The notes beneath the pieces were generated by a model that was not told the origin of the DNA, did no database searches, and worked only from the letters and a program-made list of their open reading frames with translations. A stretch of DNA of 64,000 nucleotides. Origin: an uncultured Muribaculaceae bacterium. Its GTDB lineage: Bacteria; Bacteroidota; Bacteroidia; Bacteroidales; Muribaculaceae. Location of the stretch: contig CALUMZ010000004.1 in the NCBI GenBank assembly GCA_944321865.1, positions 18,338 through 82,337 on the forward strand, read 5' to 3'. Below, in pieces: positions 43,582 through 51,919 of this stretch. Position 1 is the stretch's first letter, and every line of letters starts with the position of its first letter. The translations under genes were made by a program, and so were the position numbers.

Positions 43582-45054
43582 ATGGAACACCCATTGCATA
43601 TATACAACACGCTGACGCGCCGCAAAGAGCAATTCGTGCCGCTGCATGAACCGCTGGTGGGAATGTACGTGTGCGGCCCGACGGTATATGGCGATGCCCA
43701 CCTCGGACATGCGCGTCCGGCCATCACTTTCGACATCTTGTTCCGCTACCTGCGTCACCTTGGCTACAAGGTGCGCTATGTGCGCAACATCACCGACGTG
43801 GGACACCTTGAACATGATGCCGACGAGGGCGAAGACAAGGTGGCAAAAAAAGCCCGCCTCGAAAAGCTCGAACCGATGGAAGTGGTTCAATACTACGTAA
43901 ACCGCTACCACAAGGCCATGGAACGGCTTAACGTGTTGCCGCCAAGCATCGAGCCGTTTGCCTCGGGGCACATCATCGAACAAATAGAATACATCAAGGA
44001 AATACTCGACCACGGATATGCCTACGAAAGCAACGGATCGGTATACTTCGACGTGCCCAAGTATAACCGCGACTTCCACTACGGGAAACTGTCGGGACGC
44101 AACATCGACGAACTGCTGAGCGCAACCCGGCAGCTCGACGGGCAGCAAGAAAAGCACAACCCTGCCGACTTCGCCCTGTGGAAAAAAGCCGCTCCCGAGC
44201 ACATCATGCACTGGCCGTCACCTTGGAGCGAAGGATTCCCCGGCTGGCACCTTGAATGCTCCACGATGGGACAGAAATACCTTGGCGAGACGTTCGACAT
44301 ACACGGCGGCGGAATGGATCTCATATTCCCCCACCACGAGTGCGAAATCGCACAATCGGTGGCACACTCGGGGCATGATGCCGTGCGCTACTGGATGCAC
44401 AACAACATGATTACCATCAACGGCCAGAAGATGGGCAAGTCGTTGGGCAACTTCATCACTCTCGACGAGTTCTTTACAGGCAGCCACAAGCTGCTCTCGC
44501 AGGCATATTCGCCCATGACCATACGCTTCTTCATCTTGCAAGCCCACTACGGCGGCACTGTCGACTTCTCAAACGAGGCTTTGCAGGCCGCCCAGAAAGC
44601 CTACGAGCGTATGCTCGACGGGTGGAAGCGGCTCAACGAACTGAAGCCGTCGGAGACTTCGAGCGTGGATGTGACCGACCTCGACCGCAAATGCCACGAG
44701 GCGATGAACGACGACTTGAACACGCCCATCGTGATTGCGCACCTGTTTGAGGCTTGCAAGGCCATCAACCTCGTGAACGACGGCAAGGCCACCATTTCCG
44801 AAGCTGACTTGGACCAACTGAAATCGACATTCTCGACATTCCTTTTCGACATCCTCGGCATTTACGACGAGCGCGAAAGCGGCAGCGTCAACCTCAGGCC
44901 CTACGAGGAGGCCGTCGACCTGCTGCTCGAAATCCGCAAAGATGCCAAGAGCCGCAAGGACTGGGCTACGAGCGACCTCATCCGCAACCGCCTTGCCGAA
45001 ATAGGCTTCGACGTGAAAGACACCAAGGACGGCTTCGAGTGGAAAGTGAAATAA
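43582..45054 (+). CDS. cysS: Cysteinyl-tRNA synthetase
   Basis: 490 residues. Class I synthetase: [18 protein letters not shown] holds the zinc Cys and the HIGH-like motif (HLGH), followed by [20 protein letters not shown], the second zinc-binding segment ([20 protein letters not shown] with [19 protein letters not shown]), the KMSKS-like motif [10 protein letters not shown] and the C-terminal anticodon-binding helices. It charges tRNA-Cys with cysteine in the cytoplasm (EC 6.1.1.16). Length agrees with the family. A clear terminator follows. Confidence 0.97.
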   Translation: MEHPLHIYNTLTRRKEQFVPLHEPLVGMYVCGPTVYGDAHLGHARPAITFDILFRYLRHLGYKVRYVRNITDVGHLEHDADEGEDKVAKKARLEKLEPMEVVQYYVNRYHKAMERLNVLPPSIEPFASGHIIEQIEYIKEILDHGYAYESNGSVYFDVPKYNRDFHYGKLSGRNIDELLSATRQLDGQQEKHNPADFALWKKAAPEHIMHWPSPWSEGFPGWHLECSTMGQKYLGETFDIHGGGMDLIFPHHECEIAQSVAHSGHDAVRYWMHNNMITINGQKMGKSLGNFITLDEFFTGSHKLLSQAYSPMTIRFFILQAHYGGTVDFSNEALQAAQKAYERMLDGWKRLNELKPSETSSVDVTDLDRKCHEAMNDDLNTPIVIAHLFEACKAINLVNDGKATISEADLDQLKSTFSTFLFDILGIYDERESGSVNLRPYEEAVDLLLEIRKDAKSRKDWATSDLIRNRLAEIGFDVKDTKDGFEWKVK

Positions 45055-45081
45055 CCACACCCGACCTACCACAATATAGCA

Positions 45082-45120
45082 AGCAACCCGGCTCTACCCA
45101 GAGGCCGGGTTGCTTTATTT
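45082..45120 (+). terminator. Terminator after cysS
   Basis: AGCAACCCGG (45082-45091) pairs with CCGGGTTGCT (45105-45114), followed by TTATTT. A short loop of 13 bases separates the arms. Confidence 0.8.
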
Positions 45121-45184
45121 AAAACCTAACAAAAGCTAATAACCATTCATCCCTTGCATAACCACCCCTACGACCTAACTACCC

Positions 45185-45559
45185 TCAATATATGCCTTTT
45201 TCCCTTATCTTAGCAAACCAAGGTCCAGTTTCATCAGGTTTGCCAATTAAAACTTGAGTTAAAGCCTCTCCGACACCAACTATCACTGAACCATTATCAG
45301 GAAATACATATAAGTATGATTTTTTGAATTTCTTTTTATATACCTTTTTACCTGTCATAGAATCTTTGACCAATACTTTGACACCACTGCTAAAATCATC
45401 GTCCGACTTTAATTCTATAACAACATTCCAATAAGTTTCACCTTCGATTACAGCCATTTCAACCTCTCTATCCAATTCAATTCCATACGTAGGCCTAACC
45501 GCCATTCCTTTCATTGAGAAAAGGAAAACACAAAGCATCATAATAAAAATCTGTTTCAT
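45185..45559 (-). CDS. Small secreted hypothetical protein
   Basis: 124 residues. Signal peptide MKQIFIMMLCVFLFSMKGMA, with probable cleavage after Ala. The mature part is beta-rich (ETYWNVVIELKSDDDFSSGV, then KKVYKKKFKKSYLYVFPDNG and VIVGVGEALTQVLIGKP), reading like a single immunoglobulin- or jelly-roll-like domain. No family recognised. Lower GC than its neighbours. On the minus strand it follows a 250-base structured leader (45575-45815) that may control it. Confidence 0.7.
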   Translation of the reverse strand: MKQIFIMMLCVFLFSMKGMAVRPTYGIELDREVEMAVIEGETYWNVVIELKSDDDFSSGVKVLVKDSMTGKKVYKKKFKKSYLYVFPDNGSVIVGVGEALTQVLIGKPDETGPWFAKIREKGIY

Positions 45560-45574
45560 AATATTGATTTTAAA

Positions 45575-45815
45575 ATTCCTACGGCTGCCTCAAGGAATAA
45601 TTGGTAAACAATGAAGCGTGGAACCACAACACCACATCTAAGTTTGGAGGTCGTAGGAAACCTTAGATACAGATGCAGAAATAGCAGTCCACGCTATAGC
45701 GTGAGAACCACTATGCAAATCCTTGTATCTAATTTGAAAATTTCCTACGTTTCCAAACTACAAGATTAGCATAACGCTTCTTTTAATCCATAATGTTCGG
45801 ACATTATACAGTCCG
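45575..45815 (-). ncRNA. Structured RNA: leader/attenuator or 6S-like small RNA
   Basis: Nested inverted repeats form one long hairpin: GAAGCGT/ACGCTTC (45613-45619, 45774-45780), AGTTTGGA/TCCAAACT (45641-45648, 45752-45759), CGTAGGAAA/TTTCCTACG (45652-45660, 45741-45749), TTAGATACA/TGTATCTAA (45663-45671, 45724-45732) and a CACGC-TATA-GCGTG tip (45690-45703). A further copy of TTCCTACG at 45577-45584 could pair instead with 45652-45659, and it lies in an ATTCCT/AGGAAT hairpin followed on the minus strand by TTTTAAAA. The minus strand has a TATATTTG box near 45822. This could be a riboswitch-like leader of the 45559 gene, or a 6S-type RNA such as Bacteroidales-1. The strand is not certain. 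Confidence 0.5.
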
Positions 45816-45834
45816 ATTGCAAATATAGTAAAAA

Positions 45835-45866
45835 TTTGCAAGTGCGGCGGCGGTGTAGTATCTTTG
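45835..45866 (+). promoter_or_regulatory. Promoter of dnaX
   Basis: TTTG at 45835-45838, a 20-base spacer and TATCTTTG at 45859-45866, both matching the Bacteroidetes consensus. The leader to the ATG at 45897 would be about 25 bases. Confidence 0.7.
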
Positions 45867-45896
45867 CGAATACACTTTTTTCAACGAAAAAGCACA

Positions 45897-47708
45897 ATGG
45901 AACAGTATATAGTTTCGGCACGTAAATACCGCCCGACCACATTCAAGTCGGTAGTGGGGCAACAATCTTTGACCCACACACTAAAGTCGGCCATCGACTC
46001 GGGGCATCTTGCCCACGCTTACCTGTTTTGCGGGCCTCGCGGAGTGGGAAAAACATCTTGTGCACGCATATTTGCCAAGACTATCAACTGCCTCAACCCT
46101 ACGGCCGACGGCGAGGCTTGCAACCAATGCGAGTCGTGCGTGGCTTTCAACGAGCAGCGATCGCTCAACATCGTGGAGCTTGACGCGGCATCCAACAACT
46201 CGGTCGACGACATACGCAACCTCATCGAGCAGGTGCGCATTCCGCCGCAAATAGGGCGTTACCGCGTGTTCATCATCGACGAGGTGCACATGCTGTCGAC
46301 TGCCGCATTCAATGCCTTCCTGAAGACGCTCGAAGAACCGCCGGCACATGCCATCTTCATTCTCGCCACTACCGAGAAGCACAAGATATTGCCCACCATC
46401 CTGTCGCGCTGCCAAATCTACGACTTCTCGCGCATCACCATTCCCGACATCGTTGACCAACTGAAGTACATTGCCGGAAACGAAGGGATAAATGCCGAAC
46501 CGGCCGCGCTGAACGTGATAGCACAAAAAGCCGACGGGGCAATGCGCGACGCCCTGTCGATATTCGACCAAGTGGCAGCCTCGTCGGGCGGCAACATCAC
46601 TTACGCATCGACCATCGAGAACCTCAACGTCCTCGACCACGACTACTACTTCCGCCTGATGGAAGCATTCCGCACTTGCAACGTGACCGAGGCTTTGCTG
46701 ATATACAAGGAGATACGCGACAAGGGCTTTGACTCGCTCTTCTTCATAAACGGCCTTGCAAAGCACATTCGCGACATGATGGTGGCTGCCACGCCGCAAA
46801 CGCACAAGTTGCTCGACATGGGCGAAGAGGTGGCCGCGCGCTTCATAAGCGAATCGGTGAAGTTCCACCCTAAGTTCTACTACATGGCCATGGACTTGTG
46901 CAACAGTTGTGACCTGAACTACCGCACGGCCTCCAACAAGCAATTCCTTGTGGAGCTGACGCTGATTAAAATATGCCGCCTGCTTGAACAACCAACCAAT
47001 CCCGGCGGAAGCAACGGAAACGGCAACAATCCGCAGCCGTCACACAAAACAATTTCACAACAACCGGTTGCCACAACAAACGCGCAACCACAACAGCAAC
47101 AGCACAATCCGGCCCAATCCCGCAATACCGCTGCCCCACATCCGCAACAGGCAGCAACATCGCACGTCACAGCGACATCGGAACCGTCAGTTGCATACGT
47201 TCAACACCGGCAGCAGGCCGTCAAGCCCACCGTGACAAAACCCGTTGGATTGCCAAACGTTCCCCGGATAATGATAAACAATGCCGTACAGGAAGCGGCG
47301 ACAAATACACAAGCAGGCACGACTTCACAACCGGCAAGCCGCAGCCTGTCCCCATTTACCCCTGAACAAATGCTGGAGGCTTGGAACAGCTACATAGAAC
47401 AGCACCCCAGCGAGAAAGTGATTGTCAACACCATGCGCACTGCCCTGCCGTCGCGAGTCAACGATACACTCTATGAGATACATGTCGAGAACGTGGGGCA
47501 AGTGGAATTTATCAAAGCCCGCCAAACCGAAATAGTGGAGTTCCTGCGCCGCCGGCTCGGCAACGACATGGTGGCCATCGACGTGAAAGTAAAGGAGTCG
47601 GGACCCGCCCCCAAATTCTGGTCGCCACGCGAAATAGTGGAAGACATGGTGCAACGCAATCCCCAAGTGCGCAATCTAATCCAAGAACTCGGCCTCGGCC
47701 TCGCCTGA
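45897..47708 (+). CDS. dnaX: DNA polymerase III subunit gamma/tau
   Basis: 603 residues from the ATG at 45897; the frame opens 33 bases earlier, overlapping the promoter. The AAA+ clamp-loader domain shows KYRPTTFKSVVGQQSLTHTL, Walker A GPRGVGKTSCAR, the zinc cysteines CLNPTADGEACNQCESC, Walker B IIDEVHML and sensor ATTEKHKILPTILSRC. Domain III is followed by a Gln/Asn/Pro-rich linker (about 380-490) and a C-terminal tau-like domain (PFTPEQMLEAWNSYIEQHPS). It loads the beta clamp at replication forks. I see no convincing frameshift signal for a separate gamma form. Single gene with its own promoter. Confidence 0.96.
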   Translation: MEQYIVSARKYRPTTFKSVVGQQSLTHTLKSAIDSGHLAHAYLFCGPRGVGKTSCARIFAKTINCLNPTADGEACNQCESCVAFNEQRSLNIVELDAASNNSVDDIRNLIEQVRIPPQIGRYRVFIIDEVHMLSTAAFNAFLKTLEEPPAHAIFILATTEKHKILPTILSRCQIYDFSRITIPDIVDQLKYIAGNEGINAEPAALNVIAQKADGAMRDALSIFDQVAASSGGNITYASTIENLNVLDHDYYFRLMEAFRTCNVTEALLIYKEIRDKGFDSLFFINGLAKHIRDMMVAATPQTHKLLDMGEEVAARFISESVKFHPKFYYMAMDLCNSCDLNYRTASNKQFLVELTLIKICRLLEQPTNPGGSNGNGNNPQPSHKTISQQPVATTNAQPQQQQHNPAQSRNTAAPHPQQAATSHVTATSEPSVAYVQHRQQAVKPTVTKPVGLPNVPRIMINNAVQEAATNTQAGTTSQPASRSLSPFTPEQMLEAWNSYIEQHPSEKVIVNTMRTALPSRVNDTLYEIHVENVGQVEFIKARQTEIVEFLRRRLGNDMVAIDVKVKESGPAPKFWSPREIVEDMVQRNPQVRNLIQELGLGLA

Positions 47709-47753
47709 GCCATCCCATCCCCGTCTTAAGCCACATCACATAATTTACTTTTT

Positions 47754-48653
47754 TCAGCTATTATAATTGTCGAGGGCAGCATGAAGCTCGTTTATCACCA
47801 TTGCCTTCAATTCGGCAGGGGCCACCACTTCGACCTGCGAGCCGTGCGAAAGAATCTCTTGAATGAAATCGTATGTAATAAGCAGGCGATAGTGAAATAG
47901 CGAATAGTTGTCGTGTATTTCCTCGCTTTGCGAGTGATGCAGCGGCAATGCACGGAAGTATTTCGCCTGACTGCTCGTAACCTTGAGCGTCACATTCTTC
48001 GGCTCTCCCTTGCTCTGCATTATACCGAAGCAATCCTTGAAATAATCGGCGGCATTGAACCCTTTAGGGACATCGAAATGCTCATTGCGTATCACCACAT
48101 CGCTCATGCGGTCGAGCGAATAGGTCTTAATCATTCCATCTTTGGTATTAAACCCGACAACATACCACAGCTGCTTGAATATCCTCACAAAATAAGGCTC
48201 TACGGTTATGTTTCGTTTTGTGTTTATGCGGTTATAAGCTCGATACGAGAAATTAATACGGCATGCCTCTTTCATTGCCTGAATAACCACAGGCAGATTC
48301 ACCCGTGCACTGGGCACGTCTTCAAGCACAATGCGATCGGACACGTCGCGCGAATCGGAAAGCATGCCGCTCATCGACGCCGCATCGAGCAACCAGTTGC
48401 GCAATCGGTCGTCTTGTTCACTACCAGATGTGTCGATGTAATATTCAAATGTCGCCGGGTCGCATTCCACCGTCATGTTGAACGTGTCTTCGATACCTTG
48501 GCGATAGTTGTAAAACGTGCGGCGGGCAAGCGGCTCGCCATCGCTCAGCGACGACTTAACCCACAACCGGTTAAGTTCTTCGCGAGTGATACGTCCATAA
48601 CGCTGTATGGTATCGATTATCCAAATGTACTTATTTATCAAATTCCTTGCCAT
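47754..48653 (-). CDS. WYL-domain transcriptional regulator
   Basis: 299 residues from the ATG complementary to 48653. The frame continues upstream to 48731, but that would overlap the symporter gene by 74 bases. An N-terminal winged-helix-like part (IIDTIQRYGRITREELNRLW, RRTFYNYRQGIEDTF) is followed by a WYL domain (INFSYRAYNRINTKRNITVE, RIFKQLWYVVGFNTKDG) and a C-terminal WCX-like extension. WYL proteins sense ligands, often nucleotides or nucleic acid, and act as repressors or activators, including in stress and defence loci. It is the last gene of the long minus-strand block, four bases after the symporter. Confidence 0.9.
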   Translation of the reverse strand: MARNLINKYIWIIDTIQRYGRITREELNRLWVKSSLSDGEPLARRTFYNYRQGIEDTFNMTVECDPATFEYYIDTSGSEQDDRLRNWLLDAASMSGMLSDSRDVSDRIVLEDVPSARVNLPVVIQAMKEACRINFSYRAYNRINTKRNITVEPYFVRIFKQLWYVVGFNTKDGMIKTYSLDRMSDVVIRNEHFDVPKGFNAADYFKDCFGIMQSKGEPKNVTLKVTSSQAKYFRALPLHHSQSEEIHDNYSLFHYRLLITYDFIQEILSHGSQVEVVAPAELKAMVINELHAALDNYNS

Positions 48654-48657
48654 CTCA

Positions 48658-50112
48658 TCATTCCCTTTCTCGTTTTGACAACAACAGAAGTCCGGCAAAG
48701 GTAACTGCGGCGTTAAGCAAAAGCAGTTCAAAGCTCATGGTATAACCCCAATATTCCAGCAAAGCCCGTTGCACGAAATAACACACCACAGGAGCCACGA
48801 TGCACACAACAGGGACCCAACGGTCACGCACCCGGCACTTCATTACAAGCCCGTATACAAACAGTCCGAGAATAGGCCCGTAAGTATAACTTGCAAGCGT
48901 GTATACCGCGCTGATTGCATCGCTGTCGCTAATGGCATAAAACACTATAATAACCAATCCCATGGCCGTCGACATGGCGACATGCACCCATCGACGCGTG
49001 CGAGTGAGTCGGCACTCATCGTTAAACTTATCTGCACCGAGTATGTCGACCGTAAACGATGTAGTCAGCGACGTCAAAGCCGACCCGGCCGCCGAATATG
49101 CCGCCGATATAAGCCCGAGTATAAACACCACCCCCACAACGACCGGCATGGAGCCGTGAGATGCCACAATTCCAAACAGTTCATCGGTCTTTTCGGGCAT
49201 CGACATACCCGGAGTGCTGCGGACATACAGCACAAGCAATGTGCCAAGCACAAGGAACAGAGCAATAACAAAAAACTGGGAAATGCCGCTTACCACCATG
49301 TTCTTTTGCGATTCGCGCCAGTTGCGGCAGGCAAGATTGCGTTGCATCATGTCTTGGTCAAGTCCTGTGGTGGCAATGACCATGAATATACCGGCAACAA
49401 ATTGTTTCCAAAAATATTCTCCCGACTTAGGGTCGTCGAAATAGAAAATGCGTGAAGTCTCATCGGCCGCAACTGCCGATATTGTTCCCTCAAAATCAAG
49501 CCCGAGACCATCGGCAATAAATACAATGCACAACACTACCGACAAAATAAGGCAGAACGACTTGAGCAAATCGGTCCAAATTACCGTCTTAACCCCTCCG
49601 CGCATTGTATACAACCATATCAAGGCGATGGTTACAACCACATTAAACACAAACGGCACTCCGAGCGGGCCGAATGCAAGACTTTGCAACACTACACACA
49701 CCACAAAGAAGCGCACTGCAGCCCCGAGCATCTTGGAAATAAAAAAGAACCATGCACCACTGCGGTAAGTCATCATGCCGAAACGCTGTTCGAGATAACC
49801 ATATATCGATACCAAATTACGCTTATAAAAAAGCGGGACCAGCACAAAAGCTATTGCCACATATCCCACGACAAATCCCAATGCCATTTGCAAGTAGCTG
49901 TAACCCTTTGTTACAACCATTCCGGGAACCGAAATAAAAGTAACTCCCGAAATTGCCGCCCCCATAGTGGCAAAAGCCACCACCGGCCACGGGGCCTGAC
50001 GGTTGCCTGTGAAGAAACTGGCATTGTTGCTGCCACGGCCGGCAGCAGCCGACACAACGAGCAACAATATGAAATACACTGTTATCGTGACAAGAACTAT
50101 AATAGGCGTCAT
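48658..50112 (-). CDS. Sodium:solute symporter, MurT-like
   Basis: 484 residues from the ATG complementary to 50112, with about 13 membrane helices of the SSS family: FFTGNRQAPWPVVAFATMGA is the conserved helix 1 region, then FISVPGMVVTKGYSYLQMAL, SKMLGAAVRFFVVCVVLQSL, MRGGVKTVIWTDLLKSFCLI and AAYSAAGSALTSLTTSFTVD. The start is 14 bases after the stop of the NamZ-type muramidase gene. In Tannerella an SSS-type permease (MurT) imports N-acetylmuramic acid beside murK and murQ, so a MurNAc or muropeptide-sugar substrate is the best guess here (inference). Kinase and etherase genes are not in the window. Confidence 0.85.
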   Translation of the reverse strand: MTPIIVLVTITVYFILLLVVSAAAGRGSNNASFFTGNRQAPWPVVAFATMGAAISGVTFISVPGMVVTKGYSYLQMALGFVVGYVAIAFVLVPLFYKRNLVSIYGYLEQRFGMMTYRSGAWFFFISKMLGAAVRFFVVCVVLQSLAFGPLGVPFVFNVVVTIALIWLYTMRGGVKTVIWTDLLKSFCLILSVVLCIVFIADGLGLDFEGTISAVAADETSRIFYFDDPKSGEYFWKQFVAGIFMVIATTGLDQDMMQRNLACRNWRESQKNMVVSGISQFFVIALFLVLGTLLVLYVRSTPGMSMPEKTDELFGIVASHGSMPVVVGVVFILGLISAAYSAAGSALTSLTTSFTVDILGADKFNDECRLTRTRRWVHVAMSTAMGLVIIVFYAISDSDAISAVYTLASYTYGPILGLFVYGLVMKCRVRDRWVPVVCIVAPVVCYFVQRALLEYWGYTMSFELLLLNAAVTFAGLLLLSKRERE

Positions 50113-50126
50113 GACTGCATACTCTA

Positions 50127-51317
50127 TTACTCGGTGTACAACAAATAAGGACGGCGACGTTGCTTGAAAGCCTCCACCTCGTCGCGCCAAGTGGCTTTAA
50201 TCTCATCGGCACTCTTGCCTGCCTTTATCATGCGGCGCACATCGCCATTGCCCATCAACAAATCAAAGAAAGATGTGAAAAACTTATCCCCTATTCCCAT
50301 TCGGCGATAGGCATCTATGACATATTCAAGGTTTACTCCCGCAGCTATTATTTCTTCTTCATCTATCCCCGACAGGTCGCGGCCATAACACTTCTTGCCG
50401 AGCAACGGCGGATTCTTGGCTCCGGGCATACTCTTGGGTGTGAATGAAAATGTATAGCCTTTCATGCCCGGGTGCCCGTACATTTCAAACGGATGTTCGG
50501 TTCCACGACCCAAACTAACCACAGTACCCTCGAAACAGCAAGTTGAGGGATATAAATAAACAGCCTGCATCGTTTTTAGATTGGGAGACGGAGACACCGG
50601 CAGGCGATAACGGCTTTGATGCGTGTAGCCTGCACATTTAATCACTTTGAGCCTGTTGCCAAGCCTGCGGCCACCCTGCAACCACCCCTCGCCGTCGGCC
50701 ATCAGTGCAAGCTCCCCAAGCGTCATGCCATGCACAACCGGAATGGGCAATCGGCCCACCCCCGACTTGTACTTCATGTCGAGCACAGGCCCGTCGACAT
50801 ACATTCCATTGGGATTGGGACGGTCAAAGACGATGAAATCCTTGCCGTAGGCAACGGCGGCATTCATCAAGTCGAGCATGGTGATATAGTAGGTGTAATA
50901 GCGAAGCCCCACATCTTGCAGGTCGGTGACAATCACGTCAAACTGCGACATCGTTTCGGCCGATGGCATACGCTTTTTGCCATCATACATCGATGCAATG
51001 GGTATACCCGTGGCAGCATCGACACTGCTTGAAACTTTCTCACCGGCATCGGCATTACCGCGAAACCCATGTTCGGGCGAAAAAATAGTAGTCACATTAA
51101 TCCCGTTTTCAAGCATGATGTCAAGCGTGTGCCTGCCTTCCACCACACCGGTGTGATTGCTGAGCAATGCCACACGCCGCCCTTTGAGCAGCGCAGAATA
51201 TTCCGACACCCGTCCGGCACCTACCACTATGCCTTGTTGAGAACGGCAATCGGGTGCGACAGCCAGCAGGGCAATCACAAATATGATTAATCGGTAATAA
51301 ATTCTAAGGTTAGTCAT
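50127..51317 (-). CDS. namZ: Exo-beta-N-acetylmuramidase NamZ (DUF1343)
   Basis: 396 residues. Signal peptide in the first 27 residues (IIFVIALLAVAPDCRSQ). The rest follows DUF1343/NamZ: VALLSNHTGVVEGRHTLDIM, TIFSPEHGFRGNADAGE, VTDLQDVGLRYYTYYITMLD, DRPNPNGMYVDGP, and EGTVVSLGRGTEHPFEMYGH. NamZ (glycoside hydrolase family 171) releases MurNAc from the non-reducing end of peptidoglycan fragments in the periplasm. With the symporter directly downstream, this forms a peptidoglycan-salvage pair. It starts 52 bases after the polysaccharide-module gene for DUF1573, possibly in the same long transcript. Confidence 0.92.
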   Translation of the reverse strand: MTNLRIYYRLIIFVIALLAVAPDCRSQQGIVVGAGRVSEYSALLKGRRVALLSNHTGVVEGRHTLDIMLENGINVTTIFSPEHGFRGNADAGEKVSSSVDAATGIPIASMYDGKKRMPSAETMSQFDVIVTDLQDVGLRYYTYYITMLDLMNAAVAYGKDFIVFDRPNPNGMYVDGPVLDMKYKSGVGRLPIPVVHGMTLGELALMADGEGWLQGGRRLGNRLKVIKCAGYTHQSRYRLPVSPSPNLKTMQAVYLYPSTCCFEGTVVSLGRGTEHPFEMYGHPGMKGYTFSFTPKSMPGAKNPPLLGKKCYGRDLSGIDEEEIIAAGVNLEYVIDAYRRMGIGDKFFTSFFDLLMGNGDVRRMIKAGKSADEIKATWRDEVEAFKQRRRPYLLYTE

Positions 51318-51369
51318 TTGATGTTTAGATGTTTGTTTTTATAAATAGATACGCGGCCAACGCGGCGCA

Positions 51370-51897
51370 TTATGGGTTGTCTACGTAATATCCGCGTTGT
51401 ATGTCACCTTCGACGGCATCCCCCACGATTCCATGCAGATTTCGATATTCACGATAAAGTTCCTCGTAATCACGTGTATAATCGGCATCGGGAACCACAT
51501 GCACGTCAAATCGCAATTCGGCCTTGCCGGTCTCGGCAATATTTCCGTAACAGTAAATGTAGTGCTTCACAAGCCCTATGTTTTTAATGCTGTTATACTT
51601 GACGTGGATATAACCTTTCTTGTGAGGCATGATGACTATGGGCAGGTTGTCGTTGACAATCATGCAGCCGCACGACGTCTGTATCTCCCTTATTATTAGA
51701 GGGTCTTCCCCAAGATTTGTCACGCCGTAATTCAACTCCAGTTCCTCTCCTTGTAGAATTGGATAGTAATGGCGATCTTGGTCTTCTATCTCAATGGTCG
51801 TCATGTTCACTTTTTTCTTGCACGACGGCAACGCAGCCGCCACGCAAACTAAAATAAGTACCATTGACAATATCCGAAAAACTCTATTCCTTGCCAT
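51370..51897 (-). CDS. DUF1573 lipoprotein
   Basis: 175 residues with a lipoprotein signal ending in Ala-Leu-Pro-Ser-Cys-Lys-Lys. The mature domain shows the DUF1573 pattern of an Ig-like fold: GVTNLGEDPLIIREIQTSCG CM with the Ser-Cys-Gly-Cys motif, then MPHKKGYIHVKYNSIKNIGL. Such domains are common in Bacteroidetes surface or periplasmic proteins and are thought to mediate binding. It is the last gene of the polysaccharide module, 22 bases downstream of DUF4838. Confidence 0.88.
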   Translation of the reverse strand: MARNRVFRILSMVLILVCVAAALPSCKKKVNMTTIEIEDQDRHYYPILQGEELELNYGVTNLGEDPLIIREIQTSCGCMIVNDNLPIVIMPHKKGYIHVKYNSIKNIGLVKHYIYCYGNIAETGKAELRFDVHVVPDADYTRDYEELYREYRNLHGIVGDAVEGDIQRGYYVDNP

Positions 51898-51919
51898 ATC
51901 GTTGTTTTTTTATAAATTT

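Noticed and set aside
43201..44211. 336-residue minus-strand frame across DUF3467 and cysS
   Set aside because: Overlaps two well-supported plus-strand genes on the opposite strand and shows no domain.
46515..46535. Possible programmed frameshift site in dnaX (A-rich run near 46524)
   Set aside because: The run is short, not in the frame phase of the known slippery heptamer, and no pseudoknot or hairpin was apparent after it.
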